Source of the DNA: Anaerotruncus sp. MC2020
GTDB taxonomy: Bacteria > Bacillota > Clostridia > Oscillospirales > Ruminococcaceae
Reading direction: 5' to 3'
Length of the DNA: 64,000 bases
NCBI GenBank assembly: GCA_000701945.1
Contig: KL370840.1
Span: 1 to 64,000 of the forward strand
Part shown: positions 51,190 to 58,613 of the stretch, in pieces
How the letters are laid out: every line of letters begins with the position of its first letter
How positions within the stretch are numbered: the stretch's first letter is position 1
Position numbers and translations under genes: made by a program
The notes under the pieces: generated by a model
Told to the model about the DNA's origin: nothing
The model's input: only the letters and a program-made list of their open reading frames with translations
Databases searched by the model: none

Positions 51190-51218
51190 TTGACAAAACG
51201 CAGTGTTCGGGTTATAAT
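51190..51218 (+). promoter_or_regulatory. Promoter of the rtcB leader
   Basis: TTGACA (51190-51195), 17-nt spacer, TATAAT (51213-51218). The preceding stretch after the GH3 gene shows no gene. Confidence 0.85.
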
Positions 51219-51251
51219 AAACGCATATTCTACGAAAGGACGGTGAAAACC

Positions 51252-51338
51252 ATGACTATCACTAAAAGATATCAGATGCCGAAACAGAATAATCTAAATA
51301 AGCATGGAGTTTGCCGACCGTGTACAGCCATGTGCTGA
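51252..51338 (+). CDS. 28-residue leader ORF before the rtcB terminator
   Basis: AAAGGACGGTGA precedes an ATG that opens a frame of 28 codons (MTITKRYQMPKQNNLNKHGV, then a tail with three Cys) about 28 nt after the predicted transcription start. It ends 24 nt before an intrinsic terminator. Position and size suit a leader peptide that tunes the terminator, but a stand-alone small protein is equally possible. Confidence 0.5.
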   Translation: MTITKRYQMPKQNNLNKHGVCRPCTAMC

Positions 51339-51361
51339 GCTTTTGCGCACACAAATTGACA

Positions 51362-51387
51362 AGCACTCCTGCGGGAGTGCTTTTTTG
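51362..51387 (+). terminator. Terminator between the leader ORF and rtcB
   Basis: AGCACTCC-TGCG-GGAGTGCT and a T-run, ending 32 nt before the rtcB start codon. No other promoter is seen between it and rtcB, so it probably acts as an attenuator. Confidence 0.85.
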
Positions 51388-51418
51388 TACCCGTCTGCAA
51401 ATTCGGAAAGGAAAAAAT

Positions 51419-52624
51419 ATGCTGCTATTAAACGGAAAATTCAACTCAGCAAAGGTATTTACCGAGGTCATAGACCCGACTGCCGTTGCGCAGATAACCG
51501 AGCTCTGCAACCAGCCAATGAGCGAGGGCTCGCAGATACGTATAATGCCCGATGTCCACGCGGGAGCAGGCTGCACTATCGGTACGACAATGCACATCAC
51601 CGATAAGGTAGTCCCCAACCTCGTCGGAGTGGACATTGGCTGCGGTATGGAGACCGTAAAGCTGAAGGAAACACACATTGAGCTGCAAAAGCTCGACAAG
51701 CTCATCTATGAGAAGATACCCTCGGGATTCGAGATACGCGACAAGGCTCACCGCTACTGCGAGCGGATAGACCTCACGGAGCTTTACTGCTACGACCACA
51801 TCAACCCCGTTCGTGCGGAGCGGAGCATCGGTACTCTCGGCGGAGGCAACCACTTCATCGAGGCTGACAAGGGCGAGGACGGCTCGATATACATCGTTAT
51901 ACACTCGGGCTCGCGTCACCTTGGCTTGGAGACTGCCAAGTTCTATCAGGAGGAAGCCTACAAGCGGCTCAATGGCAGCTCCAAGAAGGACATTAACGAG
52001 CTCATCGAGCGCATGAAGTCCGAGGGCAGGGACAAGCAGATACAGTACGAGATAACAAAGCTCAAGAACACCAAGTTCACGGACGTACCCAAGCACCTTG
52101 CCTACTGCGAGGGTGAGCTGTTCGAGCAGTATATCCACGATATGAAGATAGTGCAGCAGTTCGCGATGCTCAACCGTCAGGCGATGATGGACGAGATAAT
52201 CAAGGGTATGCACCTTCACGCCGTGGAGCAGTTCACGACTATCCACAACTATATTGACACGGATACAATGATACTCAGAAAGGGCGCTGTTTCCGCTCAG
52301 GCAGGCGAAAAGCTGCTCATACCGATAAATATGCGCGACGGCAGCCTCATCTGCACGGGCAAGGGCAATCCCGACTGGAACTGCTCCGCTCCGCACGGCG
52401 CGGGACGTCTCATGTCGCGTTCGGCAGCGAAGCAGAGCTTCACCGTGTCCGAGTTCAGGAAGCAGATGGACGGTATCTACACCACATCGGTCAACGCTCA
52501 GACGCTCGACGAGTGTCCCATGGCGTACAAGTCGATAGACGATATCGTCGACAATATCGGCGATACGGTAGTGATAAACGAAATAATCAAGCCGATATAC
52601 AATTTCAAGGCTGGCGAGGAATAA
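51419..52624 (+). CDS. rtcB: RtcB family RNA-splicing ligase
   Basis: A 401-residue manganese- and GTP-dependent ligase joining 2',3'-cyclic phosphate or 3'-phosphate to 5'-OH RNA ends. PDVHAGAGCTIGTTM, LVGVDIGCGME (metal Cys), GGGNHFIE and IHSGSRHLG hold metal ligands; NCSAPHGAGRLMSR contains the guanylated His. The length matches the short bacterial form. GGAAAGGA before 51419 sets the start; an in-frame ATG 108 nt upstream would run through the terminator hairpin. It stands alone, without RtcA or RtcR, and its role is likely RNA repair. Confidence 0.94.
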   Translation: MLLLNGKFNSAKVFTEVIDPTAVAQITELCNQPMSEGSQIRIMPDVHAGAGCTIGTTMHITDKVVPNLVGVDIGCGMETVKLKETHIELQKLDKLIYEKIPSGFEIRDKAHRYCERIDLTELYCYDHINPVRAERSIGTLGGGNHFIEADKGEDGSIYIVIHSGSRHLGLETAKFYQEEAYKRLNGSSKKDINELIERMKSEGRDKQIQYEITKLKNTKFTDVPKHLAYCEGELFEQYIHDMKIVQQFAMLNRQAMMDEIIKGMHLHAVEQFTTIHNYIDTDTMILRKGAVSAQAGEKLLIPINMRDGSLICTGKGNPDWNCSAPHGAGRLMSRSAAKQSFTVSEFRKQMDGIYTTSVNAQTLDECPMAYKSIDDIVDNIGDTVVINEIIKPIYNFKAGEE

Positions 52625-52648
52625 CGGATAAACTCATTTGACGAGCTG

Positions 52649-52685
52649 ATAAGGCTGCCCATATTTGAGCAGCCTTATTTTTTTG
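52649..52685 (+). terminator. Terminator of rtcB
   Basis: ATAAGGCTGC / GCAGCCTTAT stem and a T-run. Confidence 0.9.
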
Positions 52686-52826
52686 TAGGCTATGCACAAT
52701 ATTCTGGAGCTGCATTTGTGCAGCCATACGAAGTTTCAGGAATCTTTCAGATTTTTCGCGTTTTTTGCCTCTGAAATGCACTTATAAGTGAAGACTGTCC
52801 TCATGGGACAAAAAGGAGGTCATATT

Positions 52827-55181
52827 ATGAAAAAAATCACATCATTTCTGACAGCACTTTCACTCATCTGCACGCTTACTGCCTGCTCGAAGGGAGGAGG
52901 CAGCGAGTCCGCTCAGTCGTTCACGGCGGAAAAGCTCTCCGATGTCGCGTACAAGCAGGAGAAGCTCCCGCTGCCCGAAAACGCGAGTATTTTCTACGGA
53001 GCAGTGCCGTTCGACAGCGGAAACAAGGTCTATATGCTCGGAGCAGCGGAGGTCAGCCCCGCATTTTGGATAGCTGACCGCGACCTCGGCAAGTTCGAGC
53101 GCCGCGATCTGCCCGACTTCGACATCGGTATAATTTACAACTTCGGCGTGAGCAATGACGGCGAATTTGCGGTAATTACCGTCCACGCGGACTACGGCGA
53201 CCTGCCTGCTCCCGACCCGAGCTCTCCCGACTACGACGAGGCAAGGTACGACGCAGCCGCCGAGTACAGCCTGCGGCTAATGGTCTACGGGGCGGACGGC
53301 AAGCTCAAGTCCGACGTTACCGTCGAGGACTACAGGGAGCAGGTCGGAAAGCAGACAATGCTCGGTGATTCGGCATTTGACGGCAAGCACATGGTCGTCA
53401 ATATCGGCGGCGGATTTGAGGTTTTCTCCGCGGATGGCAAGTACCTCGGCGAGCTGACAGCGGGCGAGGGCGAGACTATCTCCGATGTCTCCGTCGACAG
53501 CACGGGCAGGCTCGTCTGCGCGGTCGAGGTCGAGAACGGCACTGTCGATATCCGCGGAGTGAACGCGGCTGAGTGCAGTCTCGAGGGCGGCGACAGGTAC
53601 GTCCTCGGTGAGAGCGTTCAGCAGCTTCTCTCGGGAACGAGCGATTATCCGCTGTTTATCCGCACCCGCAGCACTATCTACGGTGTTGGCTCCGACGGCG
53701 CGCTGACTGCGCTCATGGACGTGAACGCGACGAATGTCAATGTCAACAATATCATCGGCTTCTTCCTCGGCTCGGACGGCAATATCATCGTCTGCACGAC
53801 CGATTATACCAAGTTGCAGAGCAAGCTGATACGCTTCACCGAGTGCGACCCTGCGGAGCTCGGCGATGTCACGAAGCTGCGGATAGGCGTTGATTCCGAG
53901 CACAGCCTTGAGCAGGAGGTGAGCTATTTCACGGACGAATACCCGAATATCCAAGTCGAGCGTGTGGTCTATGAGAACACGGGAGATGACCCGTTAGCGC
54001 CGCAGTTCACGCAGTTCGACGAGGACGTGCTCTCGGGGAATCTGCCCGATATCCTCAACGTGCAGAGGGACGGCACGTTCTGCCGCGTGAATGTGGCGGA
54101 AAAGGGCGCGCTCATCGACCTGATGCCGTATATGGAAAAGGACGAGAATGTCAAGCCCGAGGACATCTTCCCGAACGTGCTCGAAACCATCAGCACCGAC
54201 GGCAAGGTCTATGCTCTGCCGTACCGATTCTGCGCGGATATGGGCTATATCTGCAAGAAAAAGTGGGCAGACAAGCTTATTCACGGAGATTTCAACTTCA
54301 ATACCTATATGGACGCAGTCGAGAACCGTCCCGAGGGAATGAATTTTGACTACTATCATGAGAGCGATACATGGTGGGATAGGACAGGTGTTGCAGATAT
54401 GACGTGGTGGATAGACGCCGATAATTACACCTGCAATTACGATTCCGACAGCTTTATCCGCTATTTGCGCTATTGCGCGGGAGGAAAAGACCCTGACACT
54501 GTCGATTTAACTGACCTCTATGAAGACCCTCTGCACCCGACCGAAGCGGAAATACAAAGGGACATTATAATGCAGCAAATGCAGTACAGGAATGACAAAA
54601 CGCTGTTTGACCGCCTCAGTCTCGGCAATTTCGATAATTATATGGACGAAATCAAGGGCAGCTTCGGCGGCGAGGAGATAGCCTATCTCGGGAATCCTCG
54701 TATGGACGGAGCGCATACCTACGTCGATTTAAGGCTCAATAATTTCGGTATCACAAAGGACAGCAAGCAGCCCGATGTGGCTTGGCAGTTCATCAGCTTC
54801 ATCGAATCGTATGACTTCGAGGGCAACGGCTGGTCACTTGCGGGATTCCCGATAACAGAAAAGCGCTTCTATGAGCTCGCCGACAAAAACAGATTCGACG
54901 GCGTGAAGCAGTTCCCCGAACAGGAAGGGGACGGCTACGCTTGGAACAACGGCGAAAAAACTATCGGTTTAGGACCTCTCACCGACGAGGATATCGAATT
55001 AATCCACGATTGCCTTACAAATGCCGAAGTACCGCCGAAATCGCTCAATATCTACGACAATGACTACTACAACATCATCGACGAGGAGCGGCAAGCCCTC
55101 TATGCAGGCGAATCCACGCCCGAGCAGTGCGCGAAGTACCTGCAAAACAGGATAGGCATCTACCTCAGCGAGCGCTCATAA
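52827..55181 (+). CDS. Extracellular solute-binding-protein-like lipoprotein with N-terminal beta-repeat domain
   Basis: A 784-residue lipoprotein with signal MKKITSFLTALSLICTLTAC. Residues about 30-350 are beta-rich and propeller-like (GSDGNIIVCTTDY). From about 355 the family 1 extracellular solute-binding fold starts: TKLRIGVDSEHSLEQEVSYFTDEYPNI-like opening, LPDILNV, and YALPYRFCADMGYICKKKW, ending with IGIYLSERS. Such proteins bind sugars for ABC importers, but no permease or ATPase gene is near. Length is about double the norm because of the N-terminal domain. AGGAGG stands before the ATG at 52827; an earlier ATG is less likely. Confidence 0.82.
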   Translation: MKKITSFLTALSLICTLTACSKGGGSESAQSFTAEKLSDVAYKQEKLPLPENASIFYGAVPFDSGNKVYMLGAAEVSPAFWIADRDLGKFERRDLPDFDIGIIYNFGVSNDGEFAVITVHADYGDLPAPDPSSPDYDEARYDAAAEYSLRLMVYGADGKLKSDVTVEDYREQVGKQTMLGDSAFDGKHMVVNIGGGFEVFSADGKYLGELTAGEGETISDVSVDSTGRLVCAVEVENGTVDIRGVNAAECSLEGGDRYVLGESVQQLLSGTSDYPLFIRTRSTIYGVGSDGALTALMDVNATNVNVNNIIGFFLGSDGNIIVCTTDYTKLQSKLIRFTECDPAELGDVTKLRIGVDSEHSLEQEVSYFTDEYPNIQVERVVYENTGDDPLAPQFTQFDEDVLSGNLPDILNVQRDGTFCRVNVAEKGALIDLMPYMEKDENVKPEDIFPNVLETISTDGKVYALPYRFCADMGYICKKKWADKLIHGDFNFNTYMDAVENRPEGMNFDYYHESDTWWDRTGVADMTWWIDADNYTCNYDSDSFIRYLRYCAGGKDPDTVDLTDLYEDPLHPTEAEIQRDIIMQQMQYRNDKTLFDRLSLGNFDNYMDEIKGSFGGEEIAYLGNPRMDGAHTYVDLRLNNFGITKDSKQPDVAWQFISFIESYDFEGNGWSLAGFPITEKRFYELADKNRFDGVKQFPEQEGDGYAWNNGEKTIGLGPLTDEDIELIHDCLTNAEVPPKSLNIYDNDYYNIIDEERQALYAGESTPEQCAKYLQNRIGIYLSERS

Positions 55182-55187
55182 CGCAAA

Positions 55188-55218
55188 GAACCCTGTGCAT
55201 ATGCACAGGGTTCGCTTT
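55188..55218. terminator. Shared bidirectional terminator
   Basis: A perfect palindrome GAACCCTGTGCAT / ATGCACAGGGTTC between the convergent lipoprotein and GH9 genes; T-rich on the plus strand. Confidence 0.85.
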
Positions 55219-57587
55219 TACTTTGTCTGATTGACGAGAAGCTGACGGAGCAGCACTTCGTCGAACATATCGACTCTGCCGTCGGTGTTGAAGTCGAACT
55301 GCTCTGCCGCCTCCTTGCTGCTGAAAGGCGACTCGCCGAGCAGCATTTTCCTAAGGCGCACGAGCTGAGCGACCTTGTATACCTTGGCGGGCTTGGTGCC
55401 GTCGGGCTCGGTGCCGCCGATGAGCTTGCCGCTCGCGTACACGCAGACGTTCTCGCACTTCTTGGCGAACTCGACGCCGCTGACGATGTTGTCGTAGTCC
55501 TCGCCCTCCTCGGTGAGGTCGACCATGCCCTTTCTGCTCCAGTCATTGGAGGAATCCCACGCCTCGCCGAAGTAGTTGCCGATGATGAGCTGGTACTTCT
55601 TGTTGGAGTTGGCGATAGCGTAGCCGTCCCACGATATTTCGATGTACCATATGTCGTCCTTGTAGTGCTTGGGCTGGGAGAGTGTAGCGGATTTGTCCGT
55701 GACCTCCGTCTCCACCTGGTCGTAGGTCTTTTGCAGCACGAAGCTGCTCGGTATCTCCTTCTGGTCGAACTCCGCGATGCTGAAATAGTAGCGTATGGAG
55801 ATATCGTCGTGCGGCTCGAGGGAGTCGGTGTTCACGAAGAAGGTCAGCTTCGTCACGCCCGAGCCCGTAGTCTCGGGAGCCTCGGAGCAGTAGCCTGCCA
55901 CCCAGAATTCGCCGCCCGAGAAGAGGTCGGTATCGTCCTGCTTTTCGGCGGGCGGGAAGTTCGGCTCAGGCTTCATTGCGGTGCCGTCCGCGTACTTGCC
56001 GTCCTTGTATAAGTACAGACCCGCCGCCGCGCCTACTATAGCGGCATTGTAGTCGATAGTGACCTCATTGTATACCCAGTCCTTGGTGACGTCATTGTGC
56101 TCGTCGTTCTCGTCGGGACCTCCCGCGAGAGCTCCGTACAGGACGTGTTTGTGCTCGGCAGTGTCCTCGCACTTTGTCAGTCCCGAGGCGGCGCGGTGGT
56201 GGGGATATTTTACCGAGTTTTCGCCGTATCCGACAACATAGCTCCTGCCGAGCTCATTGTCGCCGATGATGTACTCCATTTGTCCGAGGGCCCAGTCAGT
56301 GAACGTGTAATCGGGATTCTTGGGATTATAGACGTCTTTGCCCTTCTGGTACTTGTCGTAGACGAGGGCGGTGAACTGCACCGCTGTATTGTAGCGCGCG
56401 CTTCCCCACGTATCGAGGTGGAAATATCCCTGCGGCGTCATATTCGCGGTCTTGTTCATTATGGTGTTTATCGCCTTGGCTTCCATTTCCCAGAAGTCGA
56501 GCACCTCATACGGACCGCGTCCTATAGCCACGCGCGTCTCCTCGCAGACATCGGGGTAGATGTCCTGAATACGTCCGAATATCAGCCCTACGCCGTTCCA
56601 CATATCGTTCCAGCAGAGGACGTATCCGGGCGGCGCGTAGTAGTCGATGTACTGCTCGCACGCCGCGAGGTAGTCGTGGTCGCGGGTGATGAGGTAGAGC
56701 CAGCCCGCAGCGAAGCAGAAGTCGTCCTCCCACTTGCTCGAGGTATAGAAGCTCATCGGTCCCTCGCCGGGAGGTCCGACTGCCTTGTCGTTCTTGTTGG
56801 CGAAGTCGAAGAGCGCCTTTGCGTAGTCGAGGCATTTTTCCGCGTATTCGGGGTCAGTGTCCTTGAAGTTATAGTAGTTTATCGCAAGTGCCGCCGCGCT
56901 CTCGGAGACATCGTCCGTCGTCGGGAGGTCGGAGGTCGCGAAGAAGGCAGGACGTCCCATAGCGTCTATCTCGGGGGACTGCCAGTATTCGTGGTCGACG
57001 CTTCCGTCGCCGACCTGATAGCAGAACGCGATGACGTCGCCGTTGTCGTCGCGGAAGGTGCTACGCATGAAGTAATCGCAGAAGTAGCGGCAAATGGTCT
57101 CGGCGTGGTCAGCCTGACCCGTCTGCTCATATGCGTCGCGGAACTCGTAGTAGCCCCACGATACGACCGACGCCGCGTATGCCTCGGGGAGTCCGAACTT
57201 GACGTGGTCGCCCGCGTCGTGAAAGCCTCCCGAAACGTCGATATATCCGTCGCCGTCGGGGTCGAGGATATCCTTGTACTGCTTCATGAAGGAGGCAGAC
57301 ATATTGGTGCCCGTGTGGTTGTCGTCGATAGGCTGCATGGGCACCTTTGAGTCGTAGGTGTGGCAGTTGCCGCGCCACGCGAGGAGGTTGTTGTCCTCAA
57401 CGTCGGTGCCGCACATATTCGCGTCGTAGAAATACAGCGTGTACTGGAGCAGCTTCGCCCAGTTGTTCTCGGTCTCGTTGTAGTCGACCTTGTCGGGAGT
57501 AGCCGCCGCCATTGCGGGCAGAGCCGAAGCCGATACAGCTGTCACAGCCGCCGCTGCGAGAGAGATAAAGCGTTTGAACAGCTTCAT
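55218..57587 (-). CDS. GH9 endoglucanase with carbohydrate-binding domain and dockerin
   Basis: A 789-residue secreted cellulase. Signal peptide (1-28, cut after AMAA), GH9 catalytic (alpha/alpha)6 barrel (about 34-545) with SGGFHDAGDHVKFG (Asp124 and Asp127), KYPHHRAASG, and YNEVTIDYNAAIVG with the acid Glu. A CBM3-like domain (560-700) follows, typical of processive GH9 enzymes. The C-terminal dockerin (730-789) is unequal: the first repeat lacks Ca ligands (VAQLVRLRKMLL) and the second is complete (DFNTDGRVDMFDEVLL). That makes it a different dockerin type from those at 22.5 and 47 kb. GAAAGGAA precedes the ATG. Confidence 0.93.
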   Translation of the reverse strand: MKLFKRFISLAAAAVTAVSASALPAMAAATPDKVDYNETENNWAKLLQYTLYFYDANMCGTDVEDNNLLAWRGNCHTYDSKVPMQPIDDNHTGTNMSASFMKQYKDILDPDGDGYIDVSGGFHDAGDHVKFGLPEAYAASVVSWGYYEFRDAYEQTGQADHAETICRYFCDYFMRSTFRDDNGDVIAFCYQVGDGSVDHEYWQSPEIDAMGRPAFFATSDLPTTDDVSESAAALAINYYNFKDTDPEYAEKCLDYAKALFDFANKNDKAVGPPGEGPMSFYTSSKWEDDFCFAAGWLYLITRDHDYLAACEQYIDYYAPPGYVLCWNDMWNGVGLIFGRIQDIYPDVCEETRVAIGRGPYEVLDFWEMEAKAINTIMNKTANMTPQGYFHLDTWGSARYNTAVQFTALVYDKYQKGKDVYNPKNPDYTFTDWALGQMEYIIGDNELGRSYVVGYGENSVKYPHHRAASGLTKCEDTAEHKHVLYGALAGGPDENDEHNDVTKDWVYNEVTIDYNAAIVGAAAGLYLYKDGKYADGTAMKPEPNFPPAEKQDDTDLFSGGEFWVAGYCSEAPETTGSGVTKLTFFVNTDSLEPHDDISIRYYFSIAEFDQKEIPSSFVLQKTYDQVETEVTDKSATLSQPKHYKDDIWYIEISWDGYAIANSNKKYQLIIGNYFGEAWDSSNDWSRKGMVDLTEEGEDYDNIVSGVEFAKKCENVCVYASGKLIGGTEPDGTKPAKVYKVAQLVRLRKMLLGESPFSSKEAAEQFDFNTDGRVDMFDEVLLRQLLVNQTK

Positions 57588-57692
57588 ATTGTCATTCCTT
57601 TCGGGAGAGATTTCATATCACTTCTATTCTACCGCATATCGCGGCAAATGTCAAATCATAACTTGCGGACTTTCGCAGCAACAGCGTGTTGC

Positions 57693-57721
57693 TTGACCGC
57701 GGTGTTTATGCGTGTTATAAT
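57693..57721 (+). promoter_or_regulatory. Promoter of the 64-aa gene
   Basis: TTGACC (57693-57698), 17-nt spacer, TATAAT (57716-57721). Confidence 0.75.
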
Positions 57722-57742
57722 TTATTCAGGAGGTGAGGCTTT

Positions 57743-57937
57743 ATGGAAACAAAAACTACGGTTTATGAGCTTCGCACAAGGATGGGTACATTTGCATATA
57801 CGGATATGCAGCAACTGGTGGATTTCTGCGCAGGGCATATGGCGAGTGCCGAGCACTCCGAGGAAGAGGTGCGGGCATATATGAGCACTATGCTCCCGAA
57901 GCTGAAATACTGGAAACAGCGCGGTGAGCTCAAATAA
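57743..57937 (+). CDS. Hypothetical protein, 64 aa
   Basis: A small soluble protein with a beta-then-helix pattern (TVYELRTRMGTFAYTDMQQLVDFC) and an acidic-basic C-terminal helix. No known family recognised. AGGAGGTGAG before the ATG, a consensus promoter 22 nt earlier and a terminator behind argue that it is a real gene. Confidence 0.7.
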   Translation: METKTTVYELRTRMGTFAYTDMQQLVDFCAGHMASAEHSEEEVRAYMSTMLPKLKYWKQRGELK

Positions 57938-57939
57938 AA

Positions 57940-57985
57940 AAGACAAGCCCGAAAGCGGTCAGATACCGCATTCGGGCTCAGCTTT
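57940..57985. terminator. Terminator between the 64-aa gene and the convergent gene
   Basis: AGCCCGAA / TTCGGGCT with an inner GCGGT/ACCGC stem; T-rich on both sides enough to serve both genes. Confidence 0.8.
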
Positions 57986-58001
57986 TATGTGTTTGGTCGG
58001 C

Positions 58002-58322
58002 TCACAGAACCTGCATATGCTTGAGGTACTCCTCATAGCCCTTGCTTGTGAGGTCAATGAGGCGGAAGTCCTTCTTCTGCGCAACGTACAGTATCTTTAC
58101 GAGGTCACGTGTGAGGAGGATATGCAGCGCGCTGAGAATAGCCTCCTTGCTGCATTTCTCGGACTCGTACTCCTTGATGAGGTCGCCGAGCCATACATTC
58201 TTCTCCTCCGATGAGGTGTCGATGTTTATCAGCTCGCTCGGATTCATGCACTCTTCGATGAAATGCAGGTTCTTGAATATATAGTCCATGATATTCCAGT
58301 ATATGTCTTTGTTAAGGATCAT
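58002..58322 (-). CDS. Hypothetical protein, 106 aa, winged-helix-like
   Basis: A soluble protein of about 106 residues. The helix-helix-strand pattern (SKEAILSALHILLTRDLVKILYVA then FRLIDLTSKGYEEYLKHM) recalls a winged-helix or DUF2513-like domain, where the final GYEEYLK is typical, but the match is too weak for a firm call. Start at 58322 has AAAGGAGTG upstream; an ATG 9 nt earlier would overlap it. The gap 58323-58508 upstream shows nothing else clear. Confidence 0.6.
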   Translation of the reverse strand: MILNKDIYWNIMDYIFKNLHFIEECMNPSELINIDTSSEEKNVWLGDLIKEYESEKCSKEAILSALHILLTRDLVKILYVAQKKDFRLIDLTSKGYEEYLKHMQVL

Positions 58323-58508
58323 TGTCCTCACTCCTTTCGATTTATAATACCATTATAAACCATTTCTCAGCAAAAATCAACAGTTATTTTGCAAAAAATG
58401 ATTGATATCACGGAAAAGGGGACAGTGGATAACCTACTGCAAGCACTGAATACGAAAAAACGTGCCCCACATAAAGTGAGGCGCGAATTTGCCCGCGGGG
58501 GCTCCCCG

Positions 58509-58567
58509 CAAAAAATGAACACAGCAGCTCCGGATAAGTGGTCAGATTTCAAATGGAGCTGCTGTTA
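58509..58567 (-). terminator. Terminator of the subtilase gene
   Basis: On the minus strand ACAGCAGCTCC / GGAGCTGCTGT with a wide loop, then a run of T. Confidence 0.7.
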
Positions 58568-58613
58568 TTCAAATATCATGAGATCAATAACTAATTTAGG
58601 ATCAGTTGATATT

